In this document: piece by piece, positions 7,741 through 16,535 of the stretch
How the letters are laid out: every line of letters begins with the position of its first letter
Numbering within the stretch: position 1 is the stretch's first letter
NCBI GenBank assembly: GCA_900547475.1
Contig: URGW01000029.1
Coordinates: 1 to 48,369 of the forward strand
DNA length: 48,369 nt
Direction: 5' to 3'
Source: an uncultured Clostridium sp.
GTDB lineage: Bacteria > Bacillota > Clostridia > Clostridiales > Clostridiaceae
The notes under the pieces: model-generated
Told to the model about the DNA's origin: nothing
What the model saw: only the letters and a program-made list of their open reading frames with translations
Databases searched by the model: none
Made by a program: the position numbers and the translations under genes

Positions 7741-10215
7741 ATGAAAAAAAGAAAGTCATATATTATAGCAAGTATTATTACTATTTGTATCGTATTGATT
7801 TCTATAGTATTTATGAGAAATTCATTTAAAAGTAATAGTCATAAAAAAGCAGATATTAATGAAAGTGTAGAAAAAGATGATTTATCAACTAAAAGCTACG
7901 TGCTTGATAAAGCAGGCGTATATAGTGATAATACGGAATATGAAACAGTTAATATCACTGCAGATGGAGTAATTGTAGAAAATATGTCTGCCAAAAAAAT
8001 TATTATTGATGCTTCTGTTGGAGAGGGAGATGTAACTCTTCGTAATGTTAAAACAGATGAGCTATTAGTATATGGTGGTGGAGAAAATTCTATTCATATT
8101 GAAGATTCAAGTATAGGATCTTTATTATCTGCAAAAGAAGAAAGTAAAGTGCGTATTGTAATTAATTCTAATACATCAGTAAAGGATATTACTTTAAAAA
8201 ATCCATCTGTTTTAGAGAATGAAGGATCAATTAAAACATTATCAGTTTTAGCCAATTCAGTTGTAAAGATTAATGGGACTGTTGATAGTGTAAATATATC
8301 AGAAAATGCATTAGACTCTTTAGTACATATTGAAGGAAAAGTTAATACATTAAATTCTAATAAGGTCCTATCACAATTAGAAGGGATAGAAAACATAGAA
8401 AATGTTAAGATAAATGAGTCTAACCAAGGTTCGGAAAATAAAAATAATAATTCTTATACTGTAAATACTACTGGGAATTCACAAAAACCAATAGAATCAG
8501 ATAATAATACAGAACAAGGGAACTCTATAAAACCAGATAGTACTGTAAGCCAGGATAACAATGTAGAAACAGAAAATCCGGTGTTACCAGAGAATCCAGT
8601 GGAACCGGAAAAACCAGTGTTACCAGAGAATCCGGTAGAACCAGAGAAACCAGTAGAACCTGAAAAACCAGAGGAGCCACAAGAGGAAATATTTATTGAA
8701 CGTGTTCAAACTGAACCTGGTAAAGTTATTGTAACGTTAAGCCAAGCTACATCATCACCAGTACTACAAAAGGGGATTTCTATTCTTTGTAATAGTGGTG
8801 GTGCTGATATGACAATTCTTGGTGTAACTACAAAAGACAATAAGGTCTATGAAATTAATACAGCGTATTATAAGGACAACCTTTATGAGATTTATATGGA
8901 CATTCCGGAAGGAATAACAATAAGTAAAGTTTTTGAAGTCCGCACAGATGCACCAACATTATCAAATATAAATGTAGAACGTATCAATGAAGGTAATGCA
9001 GATTTCTTTTTTGTATCTGATTCTCAAGGAGCTATTTATTATCTATTACAGGAAAGAACAAATACTGTTTCAATAATGCGTTCTTCTGTGCCAAGTGCAG
9101 AAAATATTAAAGCTGATGGAATAAAGAAAAATCTGAAATTCCAAAGTAATAACATCCGTATTAACAATTTAAAATCAGATACAGAGTATGAGATATACTA
9201 TCTATTAGTGGATGAAGATAACAAAGAGTCATTAGTACAAGGACCAGTTATAATTTCAGCTAATCCAGTAAAAGAACCAGATTTAAATGAAATTAATATT
9301 ATTGACGCTAAAGCAACTAATAGGTATTTTGATATTACTCTTGATAAAGCACCTACAGAAGAACTTACATTAGATAATTTAAGTATCTCATGTCCTGCTT
9401 CTTCACAACTTCACTTAGGTAAAATAGAAAAATTAAGTGATACTAAATATAGGGCATATATGAAGGACGGATATTTCTTCATGGATAAAAACCACTATAC
9501 AATTGTAATTACATACAGTGATAATACAATTAGTAAGTATAAATTTTATGTAGATTTATCTTGGCCAGAATTCTCATTACCAACAATTAAGAGAGATTCA
9601 GTTACTTCAGCAAAGTTTAACTTTAAAGTAAATGAAGATGGTGATATGTGGTATATAATTCTTGACACTAGTGATATATACAATACAAAAGTTACTGTTG
9701 ATGAAGTTATAAGCAATGGGAAAAAAGTTTCTTTTACTGCGGGAAATAATGAAATTATTTTAGAGGGAATTACAGAAAACAGTAAATCTTTATGGTTTGT
9801 AAGCGAGGACAAGCTTGGAAATAGACCAAGTTTTGTTGATGCTATAAAAATACCAGATGCTCCATTAGAGCCAGAAACTCCAGAGATTCCAGAAAATCCT
9901 AATAAGGTTACTATTGAAAGTATTGAAGCTTCATTAGGAGAAACATGGATGGGAAAAGAGTGTACAGTAATTGACATTGTATTCAATGAAGAGTTCAATC
10001 AATTTATTGTAGGAACATCTGACATCACGATTCGTAAAAAGGGAAGTAGTTCATATCTTAATGGATATCGTGATCTTTCTACAGCATTAACAGGAAGACA
10101 TTTAGAGATTTCTATATCAAGGAATGGCGGAACTGTTCTAGAAGCTGGAGAATATGATATTGAAATTACTTTGGATGATGGAAGTAAATTAAATTCAACA
10201 TTTACAATAAATTAA
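7741..10215 (+). CDS. Large surface or secreted protein of unknown function
   Basis: 824 aa. KKRK-type N-terminus with a hydrophobic signal or anchor (about 7-25). Residues about 50-220 form short repeating beta-strand-rich segments suggestive of a beta-helix or solenoid. A linker of repeated PEKPV/PENPV units spans residues about 280-312. Several beta-sandwich-like modules of about 100 residues follow, and a last module after a second proline-rich linker near residue 705. There is no LPXTG and no C-terminal anchor. About ten of its 18 arginine codons are CGT/CGC, whereas flanking genes use mainly AGA, which points to acquisition from elsewhere. The gene has its own AGGAGG site and terminator. 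I do not recognise a catalytic domain; a cell-wall-exposed binding role is only a guess. Confidence 0.75.
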   Translation: MKKRKSYIIASIITICIVLISIVFMRNSFKSNSHKKADINESVEKDDLSTKSYVLDKAGVYSDNTEYETVNITADGVIVENMSAKKIIIDASVGEGDVTLRNVKTDELLVYGGGENSIHIEDSSIGSLLSAKEESKVRIVINSNTSVKDITLKNPSVLENEGSIKTLSVLANSVVKINGTVDSVNISENALDSLVHIEGKVNTLNSNKVLSQLEGIENIENVKINESNQGSENKNNNSYTVNTTGNSQKPIESDNNTEQGNSIKPDSTVSQDNNVETENPVLPENPVEPEKPVLPENPVEPEKPVEPEKPEEPQEEIFIERVQTEPGKVIVTLSQATSSPVLQKGISILCNSGGADMTILGVTTKDNKVYEINTAYYKDNLYEIYMDIPEGITISKVFEVRTDAPTLSNINVERINEGNADFFFVSDSQGAIYYLLQERTNTVSIMRSSVPSAENIKADGIKKNLKFQSNNIRINNLKSDTEYEIYYLLVDEDNKESLVQGPVIISANPVKEPDLNEINIIDAKATNRYFDITLDKAPTEELTLDNLSISCPASSQLHLGKIEKLSDTKYRAYMKDGYFFMDKNHYTIVITYSDNTISKYKFYVDLSWPEFSLPTIKRDSVTSAKFNFKVNEDGDMWYIILDTSDIYNTKVTVDEVISNGKKVSFTAGNNEIILEGITENSKSLWFVSEDKLGNRPSFVDAIKIPDAPLEPETPEIPENPNKVTIESIEASLGETWMGKECTVIDIVFNEEFNQFIVGTSDITIRKKGSSSYLNGYRDLSTALTGRHLEISISRNGGTVLEAGEYDIEITLDDGSKLNSTFTIN

Positions 10216-10242
10216 ATATTATTAATATCTATATAAATTAAG

Positions 10243-10282
10243 AAAATACCGCACTATTCAAAGTGAATATGCGGTATTTTTA
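10243..10282 (+). terminator. Rho-independent terminator
   Basis: AAAATACCGCA pairs with TGCGGTATTTT, and the stem extends to the loop as TATTC/GAATA. A T-run follows. It closes the surface-protein gene. Confidence 0.88.
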
Positions 10283-10337
10283 TGTGTAATTATATTGAAT
10301 TAATTTCTTTATTAATAATAAGTTTGAAGGTTTATTA

Positions 10338-10430
10338 TTACTCTGCTACTTTTAAGTTAAATGGATAATCACCATTAATAAACTCTTGCTTAGTTATGTC
10401 AGTATACTTTACTTCTATTAGAATAATATT
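10338..10430 (-). pseudogene. Possible C-terminal gene remnant, 30 codons without a start
   Basis: The minus strand reads NIILIEVKYTDI then TKQEFINGDYPFNLKVAE before TAA at 10338-10340, with a stop just upstream (10431-10433) and no start codon. The phrase reads like real protein rather than AT-rich noise, but I do not recognise the parent. The rest of the 10283-10644 gap shows no gene and only AT-rich spacer. A remnant here would fit the idea that 7.6-10.6 kb is an insertion-prone site. Confidence 0.25.
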
Positions 10431-10644
10431 TTATTTTAAATTCTTTAGAAAAGTTTTAGAATTTGTATAGGTTAATCTTTATAAAGATAAATTAGTATAT
10501 ATTTATAATATAAATGAATTGTTTTACCATTAAAAATAATTCATTTATATTATAATATTTTACATGATGATAGTTTTATATTTTAATTAAAAATGTACAT
10601 TTTATGAGCCTTGTAATATTGACAATAAAATAATAATAAAGGAT

Positions 10645-12876
10645 GTGTATATAAAATTGGAAAACAATACAGATAACAAAGAATTTGAAGAAAAGAATAG
10701 AGAAGACTATAAAAGTAAAGGTATTATAGCTATGTTGTTAATTATAGTTATTATAGCAACAGCAGCATTAGGAATGTGTGCATCATATCCATTAATAGAA
10801 GAAAATGCAAAGAATGTTTCATATACTAATTATTTTGATGAATATGATTTTACGGAAAAATTAGCATGTACTTTGTATTCTTCGTATTATAATTCTTTAA
10901 ATGAAAAAGCAGGAGGAACATTAGATCCAGCATCAACATTATTAAATATACAAAAAAACATATATGATAATGATGAATATTATGATGAAAGTGAATTTAT
11001 AAATGGTTTTAATTCTAATTTTAATTATTGGAATCGTATGTTAGATAATCAGCTTGCAAATTTGAAGTATTATTTTTATGATAAAACTAATAATGTAACA
11101 AAAACAAATATAAATTACGAAGTAGGTGTTATTGAAAATAATATAGATTTATCATCAATAAAGAAAGATGAATATCAATTTTACGTAGCTATTAATTTTG
11201 ATGAAAATGGTAATTTAACAATTAATGATATTAAAGGAGTTGATATTCAAAATTTTGAATACTATTTAAACATTGCTTTAAGTGATTTCTTAAGTGATAA
11301 TTACTATAATAGTGAGTATTATAATGTTACTATGAATCCAATTAAAAATATGGCTTTCGTATATGCAGTGCCTAATAATTTAGTGTTTAATGATTCAATA
11401 TCATGGGGAATCAGAAATGCAGAGACATATGGATATCAAGTTGTAGGTGGGGTGGCAGTAATGATAATAGCTGCATTAGTAGCGATAGCTGCATTAATAT
11501 TCCCTATTAAAAGAGCAAATGAAATACCTCTATTTAAATGGGTATCAAAAATACCATTTGAAGTTTGGATAATTATAGTATCACTTACAGTAGCAGTTTT
11601 GATTGTATCTTCTGGATATATGATTCATCCTGCATTAAATGGACAATTAGATCATTTTGTTGGATTTAATGTTGAGTGGTTTACTGCATCAAAAAAAGTT
11701 ATATGGGCTTTAAACTTTATTAATTGGTTTGTAGGATTTGGAGTTGTATTCTTTGCTACATTAATAATAAAGTATATATTTAATTTAGGAATAAAAGAGT
11801 ATTTTAAAAGAAGAACAATATTGGGAAAAATATTAATGTTTTTTGTTACTATCATAAAAAGAACATTAGATGAAATTACAAAAGTAGATTTAAGACAAAA
11901 GAATAATAAGTTAATAATAAAATTATTATTAATAAATGCAATAATATTATTAATAATAACTTCTATTTGGTTCTTTGGAATTCCTGTAGTTATACTTTAT
12001 TCAATAGTTTTATTCTTTGTAATAAGAAAATATGTTGATAAAATAAGTGAAAAATATAGTAAGTTAAGAGAAGCTACAAGTAAAATTGCTCAAGGAAAAT
12101 TAGATGTTAATATAGAAGAAGATTTAGGTCTTTTTGAACCTTTTAAAGAAGACTTGAAAGAAATTCAAAAAGGTTTCAAAAAAGCTGTAGATGAAGAAGT
12201 TAAGAGTCAAAAAATGAAAACTGACTTGATATCAAATGTGTCACATGACTTAAAGACTCCTTTAACAGCAATAATTACTTATGCAGATCTTTTAAAAGAT
12301 GAAAATTTATCAGAAGAAAAACGTAAGCAATATATTGAAACATTAGATAAAAAAGCTCAAAGACTGCAAGTTTTAATAGAAGATTTATTTGAAATGAGTA
12401 AAGCTACAAGTGGGAATATAACATTAAATATAGAAAATATTGATGTTGTATCTTTAATGAAACAAACATTACTTGAATTAGAGGATAAACTTGAAGAAGC
12501 TAATTTATCAGTTAGAAATAATATGCCAGAAAGTAAAGTTGTATTACCTTTAGATAGTCAACGTACATTTAGGGTATTTGAAAATTTAGTAATTAATATG
12601 ACTAAATATGCAATGCCTAATACAAGAGTTTTTATTGATATTATTGAAAATGAAAAATATGTTGAAATAATAATGAAAAATATGGCTGCAGAAGAAATAA
12701 CATTTAATGTAGATACAATAGCAGAAAGATTTGTAAGGGGTGATGAATCAAGAAACACCGAAGGTTCTGGATTAGGACTTGCAATTGCTAAGAGCTTTGT
12801 TGAATTACAAGGTGGAACTTTTAATATTAGTGTAGATGGAGATTTATTTAAAGTAATAATAACATTTGTAAAATAA
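10645..12876 (+). CDS. Large VanS-like sensor histidine kinase
   Basis: 743 aa from a GTG start. An in-frame TTG at 10657 is an alternative, since AAAGGA at 10638-10643 is too close to the GTG; the weak site leaves the start uncertain. TM1 is at about 28-50, then an extracytoplasmic sensor of about 210 residues, then four or more hydrophobic helices between about 270 and 460. A HAMP-like linker, HisKA with H534 in SNVSHDLKTPLTAI, and HATPase with ESRNTEGSGLGLAIAKSF follow. Likely partner of the regulator at 6888, on the basis of VanR/VanS family resemblance and because neither has another partner nearby. Confidence 0.88.
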   Translation: MYIKLENNTDNKEFEEKNREDYKSKGIIAMLLIIVIIATAALGMCASYPLIEENAKNVSYTNYFDEYDFTEKLACTLYSSYYNSLNEKAGGTLDPASTLLNIQKNIYDNDEYYDESEFINGFNSNFNYWNRMLDNQLANLKYYFYDKTNNVTKTNINYEVGVIENNIDLSSIKKDEYQFYVAINFDENGNLTINDIKGVDIQNFEYYLNIALSDFLSDNYYNSEYYNVTMNPIKNMAFVYAVPNNLVFNDSISWGIRNAETYGYQVVGGVAVMIIAALVAIAALIFPIKRANEIPLFKWVSKIPFEVWIIIVSLTVAVLIVSSGYMIHPALNGQLDHFVGFNVEWFTASKKVIWALNFINWFVGFGVVFFATLIIKYIFNLGIKEYFKRRTILGKILMFFVTIIKRTLDEITKVDLRQKNNKLIIKLLLINAIILLIITSIWFFGIPVVILYSIVLFFVIRKYVDKISEKYSKLREATSKIAQGKLDVNIEEDLGLFEPFKEDLKEIQKGFKKAVDEEVKSQKMKTDLISNVSHDLKTPLTAIITYADLLKDENLSEEKRKQYIETLDKKAQRLQVLIEDLFEMSKATSGNITLNIENIDVVSLMKQTLLELEDKLEEANLSVRNNMPESKVVLPLDSQRTFRVFENLVINMTKYAMPNTRVFIDIIENEKYVEIIMKNMAAEEITFNVDTIAERFVRGDESRNTEGSGLGLAIAKSFVELQGGTFNISVDGDLFKVIITFVK

Positions 12877-12913
12877 AGGTAGTGCCTCCGGGGAGCAGAC
12901 ATATATTGTAAAA

Positions 12914-12973
12914 ATAGGGGTTGTCGCATTAGTAGATGTTTTTAGTTGTTAATGTGATAGCCCTATTATATTT
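12914..12973 (+). terminator. Rho-independent terminator
   Basis: ATAGGGG..GTCGCATTA (12914-12931) pairs with TAATGTGATAGCCCTAT (12950-12966) with one bulged base, followed by a T-rich tract. Just upstream at 12885-12896 is a GCCTCCGGGGAG segment resembling the core of the terminator at 25091. Confidence 0.75.
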
Positions 12974-13071
12974 TCATAAAAAACTTCAAATATGTTACAT
13001 AAAGACTTATATATTTTTCTAATTTAGCAAAAAATAATAAGTGAAGTTAAAAGATTATAAGGAGGTTTAAA

Positions 13072-14745
13072 ATGGAAAATAATATGGCTATGGAATATCC
13101 TATGTTTTGTTATCAATGTGAACAAACAGCAGGGGGGAAAGGGTGTACTAAGATGGGGGTATGTGGTAAGACTCCTGAAATAGCAGCACTTCAGGATTTA
13201 CTTATATATCAAATAAAGGGTATAAGTTGTTATGCGAAAGAAATAGTTGAAAAAGGTGAAAATGTAGATAAAAGCATAGTAATTTTTATTGAAAATTCAT
13301 TATTTACAACATTAACAAATGTAAATTTTGATGCAGATGTTCATGTTGAAATGTTAAGAGAGTCACAAAAAATAAAAGAAGCTTTGAGAAGAAAAGTTGG
13401 AAAGATTAAAAATGATACTGAACATGCTACTTATAATTTAAGTGAAAGTAAAGCAGAGATGTTAATGGATGCTAAAAAGGCAGGAATAATGTATGATAAA
13501 GAACTTGATCCAGATATACGTTCATTAAGACAAACAATAGTTTATGGATTAAAAGGTATAAGTGCATATGGGCATCAAGCAAGGGAGCTTGGTTATTATG
13601 ATGATCAAGTTGATAATTTTTATATAAGAGCATTAGAGGCAACAACTGATGATAATTTATCAGTAGAAGAATTAATAAGATGGACTATGAGAACTGGAGA
13701 TATGAGTGTAGCTGTAATGAAAAAGCTAGATGAAGCTAATACTACAGTTTATGATAATCCATCACCTCATAAAGTAAATGTACATATCAAAAAAGGGCCA
13801 TTTATTATTGTATCAGGTCATGATTTGAAAGATCTTGAAATGTTATTAGAGCAAACTGAAGGTAAGGGAATAAATATTTATACTCATGGAGAAATGATAC
13901 CAAGTCATGGATATCCAGGGTTAAAAAAATACTCTCATCTTGTAGGGAATTTTGGTGGGGCTTGGCAAGATCAACAAAAGGAATTTGATAATATACCAGG
14001 TTGTATTTTAATGACTACAAATTGCCTAATGAGACCAAGAGAAACATATAAGGATAGAATATTTACAACTAGTGTAGTTGGATGGGATGGAGTAAAACAT
14101 ATAGCTAAAGATAAAGATGGTAAAAAAGATTTTTCAGAAATAATAAACAAAGCATTAGAGCTTGGAGGTTATAAAGAAGATCAAGAACCACATGAAATAT
14201 TAGTTGGATTTGGTCATCACGCAACGTTAAGCAATGCAGAAACAATAGTTAATGCAGTTAAGGATGGAAAGATTAGACACTTCTTCTTAATTGGTGGTTG
14301 TGATGGGGCAAGACCAGGAAGAAATTATTATACTGAATTTGCAAAGATGGTTCCAGATGATTGTATAATACTTACTTTAGCATGTGGTAAATACAGATTT
14401 AATAAATTAAAATTTGGTGAAGTTGCGGGATTACCAAGACTTTTAGATGTAGGACAATGTAATGATGCTTATTCTGCAGTTAGAATTGCAACAGCACTTG
14501 CAGATGCTTTTAATACAGATGTTAATGGATTACCATTATCATTAATTATATCTTGGTATGAGCAAAAAGCAGTAGCCGATTTATTAGCATTATTATCACT
14601 CGGAATAAAAGGTATTTTCTTAGGTCCAACACTTCCAGCGTTTTTAAGTCCCAATGTACTTCAATATTTAGTTGATACTTTTAATTTAAGACCTATAAGT
14701 ACTGCAGAAGATGATTTAAAAACTTGTTTACAACAATGGGTATAA
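13072..14745 (+). CDS. hcp: Hydroxylamine reductase / hybrid cluster protein (prismane)
   Basis: 557 aa, full length for the family. The N-terminal cysteines C13, C16, C25 and C31 (Cx2C-x8-Cx5C spacing) are the strict-anaerobe type that holds a [4Fe-4S] cluster. Downstream hybrid-cluster ligand regions are present: GGCDGARPGRNYYTEF, LACGKYRFN and GQCNDAYSA. Hcp reduces nitric oxide to N2O and, in vitro, hydroxylamine to ammonia. It is a cytosolic enzyme induced by nitrosative stress. AAGGAGG precedes the ATG. Its functional neighbours lie just downstream. A single TGTAAC-type half-site (GTTACA at 12994-12999) lies about 75 nt before the start, but no full palindrome. Confidence 0.95.
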   Translation: MENNMAMEYPMFCYQCEQTAGGKGCTKMGVCGKTPEIAALQDLLIYQIKGISCYAKEIVEKGENVDKSIVIFIENSLFTTLTNVNFDADVHVEMLRESQKIKEALRRKVGKIKNDTEHATYNLSESKAEMLMDAKKAGIMYDKELDPDIRSLRQTIVYGLKGISAYGHQARELGYYDDQVDNFYIRALEATTDDNLSVEELIRWTMRTGDMSVAVMKKLDEANTTVYDNPSPHKVNVHIKKGPFIIVSGHDLKDLEMLLEQTEGKGINIYTHGEMIPSHGYPGLKKYSHLVGNFGGAWQDQQKEFDNIPGCILMTTNCLMRPRETYKDRIFTTSVVGWDGVKHIAKDKDGKKDFSEIINKALELGGYKEDQEPHEILVGFGHHATLSNAETIVNAVKDGKIRHFFLIGGCDGARPGRNYYTEFAKMVPDDCIILTLACGKYRFNKLKFGEVAGLPRLLDVGQCNDAYSAVRIATALADAFNTDVNGLPLSLIISWYEQKAVADLLALLSLGIKGIFLGPTLPAFLSPNVLQYLVDTFNLRPISTAEDDLKTCLQQWV

Positions 14746-14762
14746 AATATAATAAATGAACC

Positions 14763-14812
14763 AACAAAAATACTTAGATGATATTAATTTATTATTTAAG
14801 TATTTTTGTTAT
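14763..14812 (+). terminator. Rho-independent terminator after hcp
   Basis: AACAAAAATACTTA (14763-14776) is the exact complement of TAAGTATTTTTGTT (14797-14810), with an AT-rich loop. It separates hcp from the next operon. Confidence 0.75.
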
Positions 14813-14877
14813 ATATTTCAAATTAAAATCCAAGGATTTTTTATAATTTGAACTTTATATATTCATTATTTATTTTT

Positions 14878-14919
14878 GTAACAATTGTTACTTAAAATTT
14901 TAAACACTTAATGTATATT
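14878..14919 (+). promoter_or_regulatory. Perfect palindrome GTAACAATTGTTAC upstream of a -10-like hexamer
   Basis: The 14-nt palindrome at 14878-14891 is preceded by T, giving a TGTAAC half-site. Its centre is about 29 bp upstream of TATATT (14914-14919), which would place it near -41 of a start site, the class-II activator position of Crp/Fnr proteins. The ferredoxin promoter at 28976 shows a related half-site (TGTGAC) at the same distance. It likely controls the three-gene operon starting at 14970. Confidence 0.5.
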
Positions 14920-14969
14920 AATAGTATAGTTTAAAATAAAAAGATTATAGGAGGAAGTGAATAAGAGAC

Positions 14970-15608
14970 ATGAGTTTATTTTTAGGGAAAATACATTATT
15001 GGTTATTTAATAAAGTGTTATGGTTTGAAGGTTTAGAAGATAAAGTAATAGAGTTTACAAAAGATAAAATTGTAGAGGCAAATAATTTAGAAAATCAAAT
15101 AAATTTAAAGTATGGTAAAAAGCTTGAAAATAAAAATTTAGAAGAGATAATTGATACAAGTAATATTCATGGATGGTTACAAAGTAAAATTCATAGTGCA
15201 GAAGGAAGAATGGCAGCATGGACAAGTTCGATATTAAATAATGATAAAGAAGATATTTATGAATTGAAAAAAATATATGCTGAGCAAGGTGTTAATGCAG
15301 CTAAGGAAGCTAAAGTTAAATCAAGCAATGTAACTGCAGAAGATATATTTAATAGTATAAATGACTATATATTAGATGGAATGCCATGTGATAGGGTTAA
15401 TGAAGTTATTACTTCAAATAATGAAATTGTAGAATGGAAAAGAAGAATTTGTGTTCATAAAGAGATTTGGGAAAATGAAGGAGTACCAGTTGAAATATTT
15501 TATGAGTTAAGAAATCAATGGATAAGCTCTTTTGTTAAGGAAATGAATAATGATTATGAATATATTGAATTAGATAATGATATAAAAGCTATTAAAAAAA
15601 GGAGTTAA
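14970..15608 (+). CDS. Unrecognised 212-aa protein of the hemerythrin/Hcp neighbourhood
   Basis: I do not recognise the family. The protein is soluble, highly charged and mostly helical by appearance, with no signal peptide. Residues standing out as possibly conserved are HGWLQSKIHSAEGRMAAW (about 67-84), DGMPCDR (about 134-140) and RICVHKEIWENEG (about 157-169), which offer His, Cys and Glu ligands. AGGAGG lies 15 nt before the ATG, unusually far, with no better start. It is followed at 12 nt by a hemerythrin-like gene and then a prismane-associated redox gene, so a role in iron/NO chemistry or cluster repair is inferred from context only. Confidence 0.75.
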   Translation: MSLFLGKIHYWLFNKVLWFEGLEDKVIEFTKDKIVEANNLENQINLKYGKKLENKNLEEIIDTSNIHGWLQSKIHSAEGRMAAWTSSILNNDKEDIYELKKIYAEQGVNAAKEAKVKSSNVTAEDIFNSINDYILDGMPCDRVNEVITSNNEIVEWKRRICVHKEIWENEGVPVEIFYELRNQWISSFVKEMNNDYEYIELDNDIKAIKKRS

Positions 15609-15620
15609 AAGGAAGAGTAT

Positions 15621-16166
15621 ATGAAAGCAATAGAAATAATGAATGAAGAACATAAATATATTTTAAGAATGCTTAAGGTGGTTAGAAAAGCATGTTTAAA
15701 TATTATGAATCAAGAAGAAATAATATATGAAGATTTTGATAAGATAATTGATTTTATAAGAAATTACTCAGATAAGCATCATCATAAAAAGGAAGAAGAT
15801 ATTCTTTTTACTAAAATGGTTGAGCATATAGGTGAAACTGCAGAAAAGGTAGTAAATCAAGGAATGCTTGTGGAGCATGATTTAGGAAGACTTTATATTA
15901 GACAGTTAGTAGAAGCATTGGAGAAAGTTAAGGGTGGAGATAAAGAAGCTAAATTAGATGTTATAGCTAATGCTATTTCATATACACACTTATTAGAAAG
16001 GCATATAGATAAAGAAGATAGAGTTATTTATAAGTTTGCAGAAAGAGAATTAAGTAGAGAAGTTTTATATTCTATAAATATGGAATGTGAAAATTTTGAA
16101 TTTAGAAATGAAGACATAAGAAATAAATATGTATTAATTTTAGAGGAGTTAGAAAATAGATATTAA
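15621..16166 (+). CDS. Hemerythrin HHE-domain protein
   Basis: 181 aa. Four-helix hemerythrin-like fold with di-iron ligand candidates in NEEHKYILRML (about 8-18), the KHHHKKEEDILF cluster (about 52-63), LVEHDLGR and SYTHLLERHIDKED. Proteins of this group bind O2 or NO, or repair damaged Fe-S centres (RIC/YtfE-like). It is cytosolic. It sits in the middle of a three-gene operon, 12 nt after the 212-aa gene and just before the redox-disulfide gene, with hcp upstream. A nitrosative or oxygen stress role is strongly suggested. The exact reaction is not known. Confidence 0.88.
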   Translation: MKAIEIMNEEHKYILRMLKVVRKACLNIMNQEEIIYEDFDKIIDFIRNYSDKHHHKKEEDILFTKMVEHIGETAEKVVNQGMLVEHDLGRLYIRQLVEALEKVKGGDKEAKLDVIANAISYTHLLERHIDKEDRVIYKFAERELSREVLYSINMECENFEFRNEDIRNKYVLILEELENRY

Positions 16167-16184
16167 ATGTTGGAGGGAATAAGT

Positions 16185-16370
16185 ATGATAACAAGAGATA
16201 TGACAATAGGTAAAATTATAAATTCAAACGAAAAGGCTGCAGATATATTAATGTCTTTAGGAATGGGATGTTTAGGATGCCCATCAGCAACAATGGAATC
16301 TTTAGAGCAAGCTTGCAGGGTTCATGGTTTAGACATAGATGAAGTATTAGACAAGCTAAATAATAATTAA
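16185..16370 (+). CDS. Hybrid-cluster-protein-associated redox disulfide protein (DUF1858-like)
   Basis: 61 aa from ATG 16185, chosen because GGAGGG (16172-16177) sits 7 nt upstream; the frame also has an ATG at 16167 without a site. Short helical domain with a CLGC motif in MGMGCLGCPSATMES, matching the small prismane-associated redox-disulfide family (also the N-terminal domain of ScdA-type proteins). Family members co-occur with hcp. Likely a thiol redox partner of Hcp or of the hemerythrin protein. Last gene of the operon. Confidence 0.85.
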   Translation: MITRDMTIGKIINSNEKAADILMSLGMGCLGCPSATMESLEQACRVHGLDIDEVLDKLNNN

Positions 16371-16469
16371 TTTATATAAGAGTAATATATTTGCAGTTGT
16401 ATTTGATCTATATTCAAAAAAGAAGAAAGCATAATATATTATATTTTAAAAATTGTATCATAAAACAAG

Positions 16470-16516
16470 AGACACTTAATTAGAGTTATATTAAATCTAA
16501 TTAAGTGTCTTTTTTA
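16470..16516. terminator. Bidirectional terminator between the redox operon and MATE gene
   Basis: AGACACTTAATTAGA (16470-16484) is the exact complement of TCTAATTAAGTGTCT (16496-16510), with T after and A-rich sequence before. It serves the plus-strand operon and the converging minus-strand MATE gene. Confidence 0.88.
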
Positions 16517-16535
16517 GTTATTTTAAATTTATATA

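Noticed and set aside
12985..12999. Crp/Fnr palindrome upstream of hcp
   Set aside because: Only one half-site (GTTACA) is good; the other half does not match.
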